From contig JAJFHV010000020.1 in the NCBI GenBank assembly GCA_021775415.1, forward strand, positions 1-64,000: a stretch of DNA of 64,000 bases. Direction: 5' to 3'. The notes beneath the pieces are model-generated. The model saw only the letters and a list, made by a program, of their open reading frames with translations. It was not told the DNA's origin and made no database searches. Below are positions 36,602 through 44,540 of the stretch, piece after piece. Positions within the stretch are counted from its first letter, which is position 1; every line of letters starts with the position of its first letter. The stretch is from Hyphomicrobiales bacterium. GTDB lineage: Bacteria > Pseudomonadota > Alphaproteobacteria > Rhizobiales > Rhizobiaceae. The position numbers and the translations under genes are program-made.

Positions 36602-36628
36602 GTCCCGTAGGTTTTAGGCCTGCGGGAC
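36602..36628 (+). terminator. Hairpin after the FliJ-like gene
   Basis: GTCCCGTAGG and CCTGCGGGAC pair (one G-T) around a 7-nt loop. No T-run follows, so it is a weak or factor-dependent terminator between convergent genes. Confidence 0.5.
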
Positions 36629-36669
36629 GCCTTGCGTTGTTTGTTGCCAATGTGATGGTGTGAAATTTC

Positions 36670-37284
36670 TTATGAAAGACCGTGCAGACGTGCGAATGGA
36701 TCCCATGATGCATCATCGTGCCAATCATACTCCGCCCACAATGCGGCATCCCGTGCAGCTTTCTCGCCAAGTAGTCTTTCAATGAGAGCCAGTGACATAT
36801 CCATACCTGCTGATACTCCTGAGGATGTGAAAATGTTTCCATCTTCGACCCAGCGCGCCTCATGCACCCAGTCCACGTCGGGGCCGTGAGCCGCAACCCA
36901 GTTGAAACTCATCTTGTTGCTTGTGGCACGAACACCGTTCAGCAATCCGGATTTGGCAAGCAAGGCGCTTCCGGTGCATACGGATGTGAGGTATTTGGTG
37001 CTTGCTGATTTATCAACCAGCCAGTTCATCATCGTTTTGTTGTTGACTTCCTGTCTGATGCCTCGGCCGCCTGGCACGAGCAAAATGTCAAACTGAACGC
37101 TGTCAGCAAATGTATGATCTGCAATGAATTTCGGGCCTTGGGCGCTCGCAATTTCACGGTCAGATTCGGATACAAGCAGCGTCTTGAAATGTTTTGGGTG
37201 CATCCCAAACAGTTCAATCGGCCCACAAGCATCGAGAATTTCAAAGCCCTTAAACAGGACAACGCCAATTGTGTATGTGGTCAT
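36670..37284 (-). CDS. DJ-1/PfpI-family protein
   Basis: The 204-residue protein has the DJ-1/PfpI fold: start TYTIGVVLFKGFEILDACGP, the nucleophile-elbow cysteine in LTSVCTGSALLAKSG, and a His-containing helper region. Members include isonitrile hydratases, glyoxalase-like enzymes and chaperones, so the reaction is not assigned. It forms a minus-strand pair with a DUF1272 gene 10 nt upstream, divergent from a GlxA-type regulator that has the same fold as its sensor domain, which suggests regulation of this pair. Confidence 0.85.
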   Translation of the reverse strand: MTTYTIGVVLFKGFEILDACGPIELFGMHPKHFKTLLVSESDREIASAQGPKFIADHTFADSVQFDILLVPGGRGIRQEVNNKTMMNWLVDKSASTKYLTSVCTGSALLAKSGLLNGVRATSNKMSFNWVAAHGPDVDWVHEARWVEDGNIFTSSGVSAGMDMSLALIERLLGEKAARDAALWAEYDWHDDASWDPFARLHGLS

Positions 37285-37294
37285 GGGTTTTCCT

Positions 37295-37549
37295 TTATGC
37301 CTTGATTTTGGTGCACTGGGGATGATCCCGGGTTACCCGCTTTGTGGACGGAGGGTTCTCAGCAAGATGGTGGGCTGGGCGTATGGGTCTGCGAAGAAGT
37401 TCCCCACCGCAGTTTGGGCAAATATTTTCAAAGTGATTTTCTGCGCAATCGGCGCAAAAGGTGCACTCGAAAGAACAACTACGGGCGTCCGTTGCATCTG
37501 CTGGCAAGTCCTTGTCGCAGCATTCGCAGTTCGGTTTGAGTATGAGCAT
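37295..37549 (-). CDS. DUF1272 small cysteine-rich protein
   Basis: The 84-residue protein has CECCDKDLPADA, CSFECTFCADC and ICPNCGGEL, a set of Cys pairs that match the DUF1272 family and probably bind zinc. Function unknown. It is immediately upstream of the DJ-1 gene in the same operon and 74 bp from the divergent AraC-type regulator. The C-terminal 30 residues (RRPIRPAHHLAENPP) are poorly conserved-looking. Confidence 0.85.
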   Translation of the reverse strand: MLILKPNCECCDKDLPADATDARSCSFECTFCADCAENHFENICPNCGGELLRRPIRPAHHLAENPPSTKRVTRDHPQCTKIKA

Positions 37550-37623
37550 CGCCTGTCCTTTTTGGTCGGTAATGTTTGTATCAGCCCTAGACTACTAAAA
37601 TCTGATATGGCATAAATGACAAT

Positions 37624-38607
37624 ATGCCCTCGAAATATGACAAACAATCAAAAACAATCGCCTTCCTAGTTTTTGGTGATGTGAAATTACTGGATGTTGC
37701 CGGGGCTTTGCAGGTTTTTGCGGATGCCAACCTGGTTCGGGAGGATTCCTATAAAACGGTCGTGATCTCCATGAACGGTGGGCAGACCAACACCGATACC
37801 GTTTTATCCATTCCAACTGAATGTGCTGCAGATTGGCTAAATCGCAGGGTTGATACGCTTATCATTGCTGGGGGGCCGGGCTCACGCAATGCCTCACAAG
37901 ATGTGCGCGTTATCGCTCAAGTGCAGGCACTTGCTGCGCGGTGTAAGCGTGTCGGTTCGATTTGTACTGGCGCATTTGTGCTCGCCGCCGCCGGGTTTTT
38001 GGACGGACGCCGGGCGGTAACCCACTGGGAATCCTGTGTGCAATTGGCGCAGAAATACCCGCTGGTGAGGGTCGAAACCGATCCGATATATATTAGAGAT
38101 GAAAACATCTGGACTTCGGCCGGGGTAACTGCCGGAATAGATATGGCGCTTGCGATGGTTACGGATGACTTCGGCAGACCAACCGCATTAGCTCTCGCGC
38201 GGTTACTTGTTACCTACATGGTTCGTCCAGGAGGACAATCCCAATTCAGTGCAACTCTCAATAGACAGTTTGAAGATAGTTCAGGTCGCTTCGACCCACT
38301 GCATTGCTGGATTGAAAACAATCTTCACAGTGATTTGCGTGTTGAACGGCTCGCGGAGCAAGTGAATATGAGCCCGAGGAACTTTGCCAGGGTTTACACG
38401 ACCCATACTAACCAGTCGCCCGCCAAAGCGGTTGAGGGAATGAGGGCGGAAGCCGCGCGGCAGCTTTTGGAAGATACTGATCTTCCGGTTACGGCTATCG
38501 CCGAGCGCTGCGGTTTTGGAGATGACGAACGGTTGCGGCGGGCACTGCACCGCACATTGAACGTTTCACCCAGCGATTATCGGCAGCGCTTTAAAGTGCC
38601 GGCCTGA
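37624..38607 (+). CDS. GlxA-family AraC-type transcriptional activator
   Basis: The 327-residue regulator has an N-terminal DJ-1/PfpI-like domain (KTIAFLVFGDVKLLDVAGAL; the elbow cysteine in VGSICTGAFVLAAAG) and a C-terminal AraC HTH pair (LRVERLAEQVNMSPRNFARV and LPVTAIAERCGFGDDERLRR). The DJ-1 part is a sensor rather than an enzyme in this group. Divergent orientation to the DJ-1/DUF1272 pair makes that pair the likely target. Confidence 0.9.
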   Translation: MPSKYDKQSKTIAFLVFGDVKLLDVAGALQVFADANLVREDSYKTVVISMNGGQTNTDTVLSIPTECAADWLNRRVDTLIIAGGPGSRNASQDVRVIAQVQALAARCKRVGSICTGAFVLAAAGFLDGRRAVTHWESCVQLAQKYPLVRVETDPIYIRDENIWTSAGVTAGIDMALAMVTDDFGRPTALALARLLVTYMVRPGGQSQFSATLNRQFEDSSGRFDPLHCWIENNLHSDLRVERLAEQVNMSPRNFARVYTTHTNQSPAKAVEGMRAEAARQLLEDTDLPVTAIAERCGFGDDERLRRALHRTLNVSPSDYRQRFKVPA

Positions 38608-38648
38608 TGTGATAGGCCCCGCGTGTTTTCAATGGAATCGATATCTGC

Positions 38649-39074
38649 ATGAAATCTTTGCGCCCATTTTTCTTGCTGTTTGCCGCAATATCCTTTGGCC
38701 TTGGCATATCTTTGCCACTAGTGCGGTTTGAGAAACTGTTTTTCTTTTCTGAAACCCCTTCACTTCTCGATATAATTCACGGTCTCTGGCAGGAGCAGGA
38801 ACTCATGCTTGCAGTAGTGGTTGCTGCATTTTCAGTGTTGTTCCCGCTGTTAAAACTCGGAGCCAGTTTTCAGGCTGTCTTCAGGGGAAGAAAACCGGCC
38901 GGTTGGGCAGGGGCGTTGGCAAAATGGTCAATGGCCGATGTGTTGTTGGTGGCAATATTGATCTTCGCAGCCAAAACCAGCGGCTTTGCAACTGCGGTTT
39001 CCCAGCCGGGCCTTTGGTTTTTCGGTCTTTCGACCCTTACGGTTGCGATTGCATCAGCGGGCCTGCGGCGATAA
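38649..39074 (+). CDS. PqiA-like inner-membrane protein
   Basis: The 141-residue protein has four hydrophobic helices and the PqiA-domain motifs FFSETPSLLDII, LFPLLKLGA and AKWSMADVLLVAILIF. It corresponds to a single PqiA domain without the MCE partner, which is common in Alphaproteobacteria. PqiA proteins are linked to lipid transport between the membranes. It lies 41 nt after the GlxA regulator and could share its transcript. Confidence 0.8.
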   Translation: MKSLRPFFLLFAAISFGLGISLPLVRFEKLFFFSETPSLLDIIHGLWQEQELMLAVVVAAFSVLFPLLKLGASFQAVFRGRKPAGWAGALAKWSMADVLLVAILIFAAKTSGFATAVSQPGLWFFGLSTLTVAIASAGLRR

Positions 39075-39175
39075 CGGACAAATTTGACAGTGTGCAAGCT
39101 TTCCATTCATAATTGAGTGTATCTCGGGGCAGGGACGTTTGGCGTAGCCATTCGTGGAAGCTGTGGGATTATTTC

Positions 39176-41158
39176 ATGAAAAAGCAATTGATAGTGGTCG
39201 TTCACGGTGTTGGTGTGAAAGAGGCCGGGGTTAGCTCAGATTTATTGGCTGTATCACTTGCAGATGCCCGGTTGAAACCGGTTTCCAGTGATGATTTCAA
39301 TATTGCCGAAGATGATCTTTATAATGAATCTGATAAGCGGCAAGTGTACCCGTGCAGGGTTCGCCAATATGCCGATGAGACACGAAAACGTGTCGTTGCA
39401 GATTTTTATTGGGGTGACATTGCAAACTCCAAGAGCGGCGTATTGGGGTTATGGATTTCGCTTTTCAAAACGATCATGGGGTTGGGACACGTCATTCGTG
39501 AGAGCGCGGCTGAAGTTTATCGCGAGGATTCTGCCGGGCGCTCGATTGCTTCCTTTATTGTAAAGGTTCTTCATGGCCCGATTGTTGCAATAAATCTTGT
39601 GATGTTGATCGGGGTTTTGATTGCATGGGCTTTGGAATGGGCAACTGGTGTACGTGGTGGCGGAGAATTGTCACCTTTGGTAATTGGAATGCTTGCAATC
39701 ACAGGCGGTTGGCTTTTGAGGGGCCGGGCGTGGTCATATTTGGAGCGTTTATTGTGGTGCTGGGTTATCGTGACTGGGATGGCGGTGCTCGTATTCCAAG
39801 TTATATCATTCATTTTACCGCACCAGGGCTTGGTTCTTTTAGATCAACTTAAAATGTGGGTTGGGGACCTGATCTGTTCCAGTGGAACTTCCGAATGCAC
39901 TGATGCCGTTTCGGGTATTTATTTTGACGGCATATTGCTGCTGATGTTTGTGCAACTTTGTTCGTTGCTCAATCTTGTATTGCTTCTCATGTTGTCACTG
40001 TTTTTTAGGAAGCCGGATGCAGGGAACAACGCCAGCGTCCCTGGGATTGTCTTTCCAACCGTTATGGTCATGACGGTCATGTGGATATTTTTCATTGCAT
40101 GCGTCTGGATTTTGACCATTACCCCTTGGTGGCAACTCATCCCACACAAGGATATTCAGAATTTTGGATTACGGATCCTGCTCGCGGTTGTTCCGATTTT
40201 GGTGATGATTGGAGTTGTCAGTGCAATCGTTTTATTCAAACGGATCGCGTGGGCCCAATCACTGAGGCAACGATGGCAGCAGATGGATTATTTCAGTGAG
40301 CAAGTCGAAAGCGTCGAAGCGCATCGGGTGATTGTAAATTCGAAAATTACTGGCCTGATGTATGTGTCATATATCTTCTACACATTGCTATCGGTCTACA
40401 TCCTGTTTGACTTGGCCAACAATGCCGCACTGAATGAATTGGTATTTTTCGGATTCATTGCTTCAATAATTTCAAGCGCCAGCGCCTACTATGATCATAT
40501 ATTGGCGTTTGTTCTGGTATCAGTCATTGCAATCACATGGTTTGCATATCTGGTTCGTGATGGCATCGATGTAGCAACAGACATCATCACCTATATGAAC
40601 GATTATTCATGGGAGTCCGAGCGGTCAGGAACCCTGGAAACACAAACCATGCTGGAGAAGTGGTTTAAGCTAAGAACACCGCCTCCAGCGAAATCCGGTT
40701 ACTACAATCGAAACCGTATCAAACGACGGCTGGAAATGTTGGTTGATCGTTTGGTGCAACAAGAAGCGCCAGATGAACTTTACATCGTTGCCCATAGTCA
40801 AGGCACGGTAATTGCCATGGATGTGATCGAGGCTTACGGTCAACAATGGAGAAAGGCAATGAAGCCAAAGTCTGCTCTTGGTCTGATCACGATGGGTTCT
40901 CCCTATGCCCACATTCACAACCACTATTTTCCATCAAGTTTTCCACCGGTTGCCTCACTTGAAAACCTGCAACCGGCGAAAGATGGCGGGTTGTTGGACA
41001 GCTGGATTAACATTTTTCGGGTGGATGACTTTGTTGGAACCCATATTGACCCGTCAGGGATTTGGCCGAAGGAACATCCGGTGCCACCGAATGGCCATAC
41101 CAATTACTGGATTGATGTAAATGTTGCGAAGATTTTGCGCAAGGTTTTGAAATTTTGA
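39176..41158 (+). CDS. Polytopic membrane protein with alpha/beta hydrolase motif
   Basis: Product of about 660 residues of unusual design. It starts KKQLIVVVHGVGVKEAG, a hydrolase beta1 strand with oxyanion-type HG, and near residue 535 has ELYIVAHSQGTVIAMDVIE, the GxSxG-like nucleophile elbow (HSQG). Between them are about nine hydrophobic helices in several groups (about 115-190, 230-345, 380-465). So a hydrolase fold appears to be split by a membrane region. C-terminal DFVGTHI and NGHTNYW could supply the acid and His. Substrate unknown; a lipase or esterase role is inferred. ATG at 39176 is chosen for the family-like start. Confidence 0.75.
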   Translation: MKKQLIVVVHGVGVKEAGVSSDLLAVSLADARLKPVSSDDFNIAEDDLYNESDKRQVYPCRVRQYADETRKRVVADFYWGDIANSKSGVLGLWISLFKTIMGLGHVIRESAAEVYREDSAGRSIASFIVKVLHGPIVAINLVMLIGVLIAWALEWATGVRGGGELSPLVIGMLAITGGWLLRGRAWSYLERLLWCWVIVTGMAVLVFQVISFILPHQGLVLLDQLKMWVGDLICSSGTSECTDAVSGIYFDGILLLMFVQLCSLLNLVLLLMLSLFFRKPDAGNNASVPGIVFPTVMVMTVMWIFFIACVWILTITPWWQLIPHKDIQNFGLRILLAVVPILVMIGVVSAIVLFKRIAWAQSLRQRWQQMDYFSEQVESVEAHRVIVNSKITGLMYVSYIFYTLLSVYILFDLANNAALNELVFFGFIASIISSASAYYDHILAFVLVSVIAITWFAYLVRDGIDVATDIITYMNDYSWESERSGTLETQTMLEKWFKLRTPPPAKSGYYNRNRIKRRLEMLVDRLVQQEAPDELYIVAHSQGTVIAMDVIEAYGQQWRKAMKPKSALGLITMGSPYAHIHNHYFPSSFPPVASLENLQPAKDGGLLDSWINIFRVDDFVGTHIDPSGIWPKEHPVPPNGHTNYWIDVNVAKILRKVLKF

Positions 41159-41190
41159 GGCTTAAAAACGCCAAACACCCACCAGGAATT

Positions 41191-41225
41191 AAAAAAGGGC
41201 GACATTCTTTCGAACATCGCCCTTT
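41191..41225. terminator. Bidirectional terminator between hydrolase and sciP genes
   Basis: AAAGGGCGA and TCGCCCTTT pair around a 14-nt loop, with a run of six A before and CCTTTGG after, placed between converging genes. It can serve both strands, better on the minus strand. Confidence 0.8.
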
Positions 41226-41258
41226 GGTATTTGTGCTCTTTATTCGGTATCGCTTTAT

Positions 41259-41543
41259 TTAGGCGCGATATTCCTGAATTCTTGTTGTGCGCAGGCCTGC
41301 GAGGCCGTGCTCGTCAATTGAACTCTGCCAATTGAGAAATTCTTCTACCGTTAGCGTATAACGCTCACAGGCCTCTTCCAGGGACAATAACCCACCACGA
41401 ACCGCGGCTACCACTTCAGCTTTCCTGCGGATCACCCAACGCCTGGTTGAGGCGGGGGGAAGATCGGCAATGGTCAGCGGGCTGCCATCGGGGCCAATTA
41501 CGTATTTCACTCGGGGTCGAACGAGATCGGTCATACTACTCAC
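41259..41543 (-). CDS. sciP: CtrA inhibitor SciP (DUF1153)
   Basis: Small cell-cycle regulator that binds CtrA and blocks its recruitment of RNA polymerase. The product of 91-94 residues contains the DUF1153 core KYVIGPDGSPLTIADLPP, RRWVIRRKAEVVAAVRGG and LSLEEACERYTLTVEEFLNW, a Trp-containing helix-turn-helix. ATG at 41534 (MTDLVRP) is the more family-like start; 41543 adds three residues. A TTAA-N7-CTAA site lies 46-60 bp upstream, consistent with CtrA-driven expression as in Caulobacter. Confidence 0.95.
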   Translation of the reverse strand: MSSMTDLVRPRVKYVIGPDGSPLTIADLPPASTRRWVIRRKAEVVAAVRGGLLSLEEACERYTLTVEEFLNWQSSIDEHGLAGLRTTRIQEYRA

Positions 41544-41588
41544 TACTCACAAAAAGACCAATTAGACCGTCAATGTAACCGCCTTACC

Positions 41589-41603
41589 TTAAATTTTGGC
41601 TAA
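41589..41603 (-). promoter_or_regulatory. Possible CtrA box upstream of sciP
   Basis: TTAA-N7-CTAA on the plus strand (TTAG-N7-TTAA on the sciP strand), one mismatch from consensus and in the promoter position of sciP. sciP is CtrA-activated in Caulobacter. Confidence 0.5.
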
Positions 41604-41764
41604 AGCGTTGGTTACAATTCGGTAAGATTTGGAGATAAATTCTTAAAGGCCATTTCGACCTGATCGTTGCCATAACTTCCCTTTGTAAATTGAAGCGCAA
41701 AGGTCTATACAGCATTCCGGTTTAGACAGTGCCGCCTTTAACGGCACATGCGCTAGGAAAATAA

Positions 41765-42967
41765 ATGCTGAACTCCCTTGATCTGCCGGGTCGTCCCGAG
41801 GACACCCGTATTGTTGTTGCCATGTCGGGTGGTGTGGATTCATCCGTTGTTGCCGGGCTTTTGGCGCGCGAAGGCTATGATGTGGTTGGCATGACCTTGC
41901 AGCTCTATGATCACGGCGAAGCAATTCATCGCAAAGGTGCCTGTTGTGCCGGTCAGGATATCCATGATGCGCGGCGTGTTGCCGAGACACTTGGTATTCC
42001 TCACTATGTGCTCGATTACCAACAGAAGTTTCGTGAGCAGGTGATTAACCCGTTCATGGAGAGCTATATTGCCGGGGAAACACCCATCCCATGCGTTGCG
42101 TGCAACCAGACGGTCAAATTTGCTGATCTGTTGTCGATGGCCAAGGATCTGGGTGCTGCAGCGCTTGCGACCGGGCATTACATCCGCTCAACACAGGTCA
42201 ATGAATCAAACGGCCGGCGCGCGCTTTTTCGACCGTGCGACACCAATCGCGACCAAAGCTACTTCCTGTTTGCCACCACACAGGCGCAGGTTGATTATTT
42301 GCGTTTTCCGTTAGGCGATTTGCCAAAAAGCGAAACGCGCGATCTTGCCCGCGAGCTTGGGCTTGCGGTGGCTGAAAAATCAGACAGCCAGGACATTTGT
42401 TTTGTGCCGCAAGGGCGCTATTCGGATGTAATCTCCAAATTGCAGCCGGAAGCCGCAACGCCGGGTGAAATTCATCATATTGACGGACGTGTCATGGGGC
42501 ATCATGAGGGGATCATCAATTTCACCGTTGGTCAGCGTCGAGGCATGGGAATTGCCACTGGTGAGCCGATCTATGTGGTGCATCTGGATGCCAAGAATGC
42601 CCGGGTGATTGTTGGTCCGCGCGAGGCGCTGGATACACGCAGGCTATTTCTAAGAGATGTTAACTGGCTTGGTGATGGTAATGTTGAAGACCTGCCAGAA
42701 GAAGGCTTGGGAATTTTTGTGAAAGTCCGCTCCACACGGCCACCGGTTGAAGCAAAACTGTTTCGGGATGAGACGAACGCCATACAAGTTGAATTGATTG
42801 GTGGTGAAGCGGGCATTGCGCCGGGGCAGGCTTGTGTATTTTATGCTGACGACTGTGAGCGATCACGGGTATTGGGCGGCGGATTTATTGCCCGTGCCGA
42901 GCGTGAGGCAACAACGGAAACAAGGCTTCAGGCATTGCTTGATGAGGGCGTTCGGCAGTCGGCATAA
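41765..42967 (+). CDS. mnmA: tRNA-specific 2-thiouridylase MnmA
   Basis: Makes 2-thiouridine at position 34 of tRNAs for Lys, Glu and Gln. The 400-residue protein has the PP-loop [16 protein letters not shown] (about 18-33), the first catalytic Cys in [11 protein letters not shown], the second in [13 protein letters not shown], and [13 protein letters not shown] in the C-terminal domains. Length is normal. The upstream gap of about 220 bp is shared with sciP. The tRNA-Met gene that bounds the integrated element follows 150 bp later. Confidence 0.97.
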   Translation: MLNSLDLPGRPEDTRIVVAMSGGVDSSVVAGLLAREGYDVVGMTLQLYDHGEAIHRKGACCAGQDIHDARRVAETLGIPHYVLDYQQKFREQVINPFMESYIAGETPIPCVACNQTVKFADLLSMAKDLGAAALATGHYIRSTQVNESNGRRALFRPCDTNRDQSYFLFATTQAQVDYLRFPLGDLPKSETRDLARELGLAVAEKSDSQDICFVPQGRYSDVISKLQPEAATPGEIHHIDGRVMGHHEGIINFTVGQRRGMGIATGEPIYVVHLDAKNARVIVGPREALDTRRLFLRDVNWLGDGNVEDLPEEGLGIFVKVRSTRPPVEAKLFRDETNAIQVELIGGEAGIAPGQACVFYADDCERSRVLGGGFIARAEREATTETRLQALLDEGVRQSA

Positions 42968-43116
42968 TCCGCCATCAAATTAAGGCGTAAAATTGCGCTA
43001 TGTAATGCTGGAATTCCTTGACAGGGGCAGGTCACACTTCTTATATGCGGCGGCGTTCGGGACTGCTTTTATCAGCAACGCCCAATCGACGTTAAGGGGC
43101 CCTGTACGGTCTTGAT

Positions 43117-43193
43117 GGCGGGGTAGCTCAGGTGGTTAGAGCAGCGGAATCATAATCCGCGTGTCGGGGGTTCAAGTCCCTCTCCCGCTACCA
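43117..43193 (+). tRNA. tRNA-Met (anticodon CAT), element integration site
   Basis: The 77-nt cloverleaf has D-arm AGCTCAGGTGGTTAGAGC, anticodon stem GCGGA/TCCGC with loop ATCATAA (anticodon CAT), T-arm around GGTTCAAGTCC and an encoded CCA. The acceptor pairs GGCGGGG with TCCCGCT, with two G-T pairs. Elongator tRNA-Met is most likely; the lysidine-modified tRNA-Ile2 also carries CAT and is the alternative. A tyrosine integrase gene begins 110 bp after its 3' end, so the 3' part is the likely attachment site. Confidence 0.93.
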
Positions 43194-43303
43194 AATTCAT
43201 CAATAAAAACAAAATGATATGGCGAAATTTGATTTTCGTCACGCTTTGAATTACCCTTGCACAAAACTTACACAAACTACACACCGCGAGGGAGAACCAC
43301 CAA

Positions 43304-44443
43304 ATGAGTGAGAAACACACGATTATGGGTGGAAAAGTCCACGTTTACAAAAGGCCCGGAAGCCCGGTTTGGCAGTGTTCTTCATATTTGGCCGGGAAAA
43401 ATCGCCGATTCAGCACCAAAGAAGAGAGCCTAGCTAAGGCCAAGGAGTTCGCCGAAGATTGGTATCTTGAATTGCGCGGCAAAAATACACGCGGTGAAAT
43501 AACCAATGAAAAAACGTTCAAGGATGCTGCGGAACGTTTCACGGTTGAATATGAGGTCATGACCGAAGGCGAACGGAATGTGAAGTACGTTCAGGATCAT
43601 CAGAGTCGCTTACGAAATCACTTGATCCCCCATTTTGGAAAAATGGGCTTGTCTGAGATTACTGCCGGCGCGGTACAGGAATATCGGTTGAAACGCATGA
43701 ATGGCGAAGGCGGGTTCAAGCCACCGGCTCGAAGTACCCTTCAACATGAAGTGGTTACGCTGCGGCAGGTTCTCAAAACTGCCCTGCGTCATAACTGGCT
43801 GACCGGTCTGCCAGATATATCGATGCCCTATCGGGCATCAGGAAAGGTTGTACATCGGGCTTGGTTTTCACCTGATGAATACAAGCAGCTGTATACGGCC
43901 ACCAGAGAGAATGTCAAAGCAGCACAGGGTCAATCTTGGCAATGGGCAGCTGAACAGCTCCATGACAAGATTCTATTCATGGCCAATACCGGCATCCGCC
44001 CCGACGAAGCGAACTGGCTTGAATACCGGGATGTTGAAATTGTGGAAGATGAGGCTACCGACGAAACTATCCTGCTCATTGTGGTTCGCGGTAAACGTGG
44101 CATCGGGTATTGCAAAAGCATGCCTGGCGCAGTGCGGCCATTTGAAAGAATGCGGGATAGAAACATTCCTGTTCCAACAGACAAATTGTTTCCGGTAGAC
44201 CACAAGCGGCAGTTCAATCGCATTTTAGAAGAGCTCAATTTGAAACTTGACCGTGAGGGTAACCGTCGAACCCTCTACTCATTGCGCCACAGCTACATAT
44301 CTTTTCGACTGCTCGAAAATGCAGACATTTATCAGGTCGCAAAAAACTGCCGTACCAGCGTCGAGATGATCGAAAAGCACTACGCTGCACATTTAGCAAA
44401 TTCAATTGATGCAGCAGCGGTGAACGTGAGGCGAAGTCGATAG
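43304..44443 (+). CDS. Tyrosine-type site-specific integrase
   Basis: The 379-residue phage-type integrase has an N-terminal SAM-like/arm-binding region (about 75-175, with VKYVQDHQSRLRNHLIPHF) and a catalytic domain with Arg in ANTGIRPDEANWLEY, the LRHSYISFRLLE box, and the nucleophile Tyr in IEKHYAAHL near the C-terminus. GGGAG precedes the ATG. Its position directly after tRNA-Met, pointing away from it, is the classic arrangement for an element that integrates at the tRNA 3' end. Confidence 0.93.
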   Translation: MSEKHTIMGGKVHVYKRPGSPVWQCSSYLAGKNRRFSTKEESLAKAKEFAEDWYLELRGKNTRGEITNEKTFKDAAERFTVEYEVMTEGERNVKYVQDHQSRLRNHLIPHFGKMGLSEITAGAVQEYRLKRMNGEGGFKPPARSTLQHEVVTLRQVLKTALRHNWLTGLPDISMPYRASGKVVHRAWFSPDEYKQLYTATRENVKAAQGQSWQWAAEQLHDKILFMANTGIRPDEANWLEYRDVEIVEDEATDETILLIVVRGKRGIGYCKSMPGAVRPFERMRDRNIPVPTDKLFPVDHKRQFNRILEELNLKLDREGNRRTLYSLRHSYISFRLLENADIYQVAKNCRTSVEMIEKHYAAHLANSIDAAAVNVRRSR

Positions 44444-44540
44444 ATTTATCTTGGCAATTTATTCTTTCCTACGAGAATGTTTGTAATTCGACCACACAGC
44501 AAGTATTTGTTGGGTATCAAATACTTTCGGGAGCTGTGCC

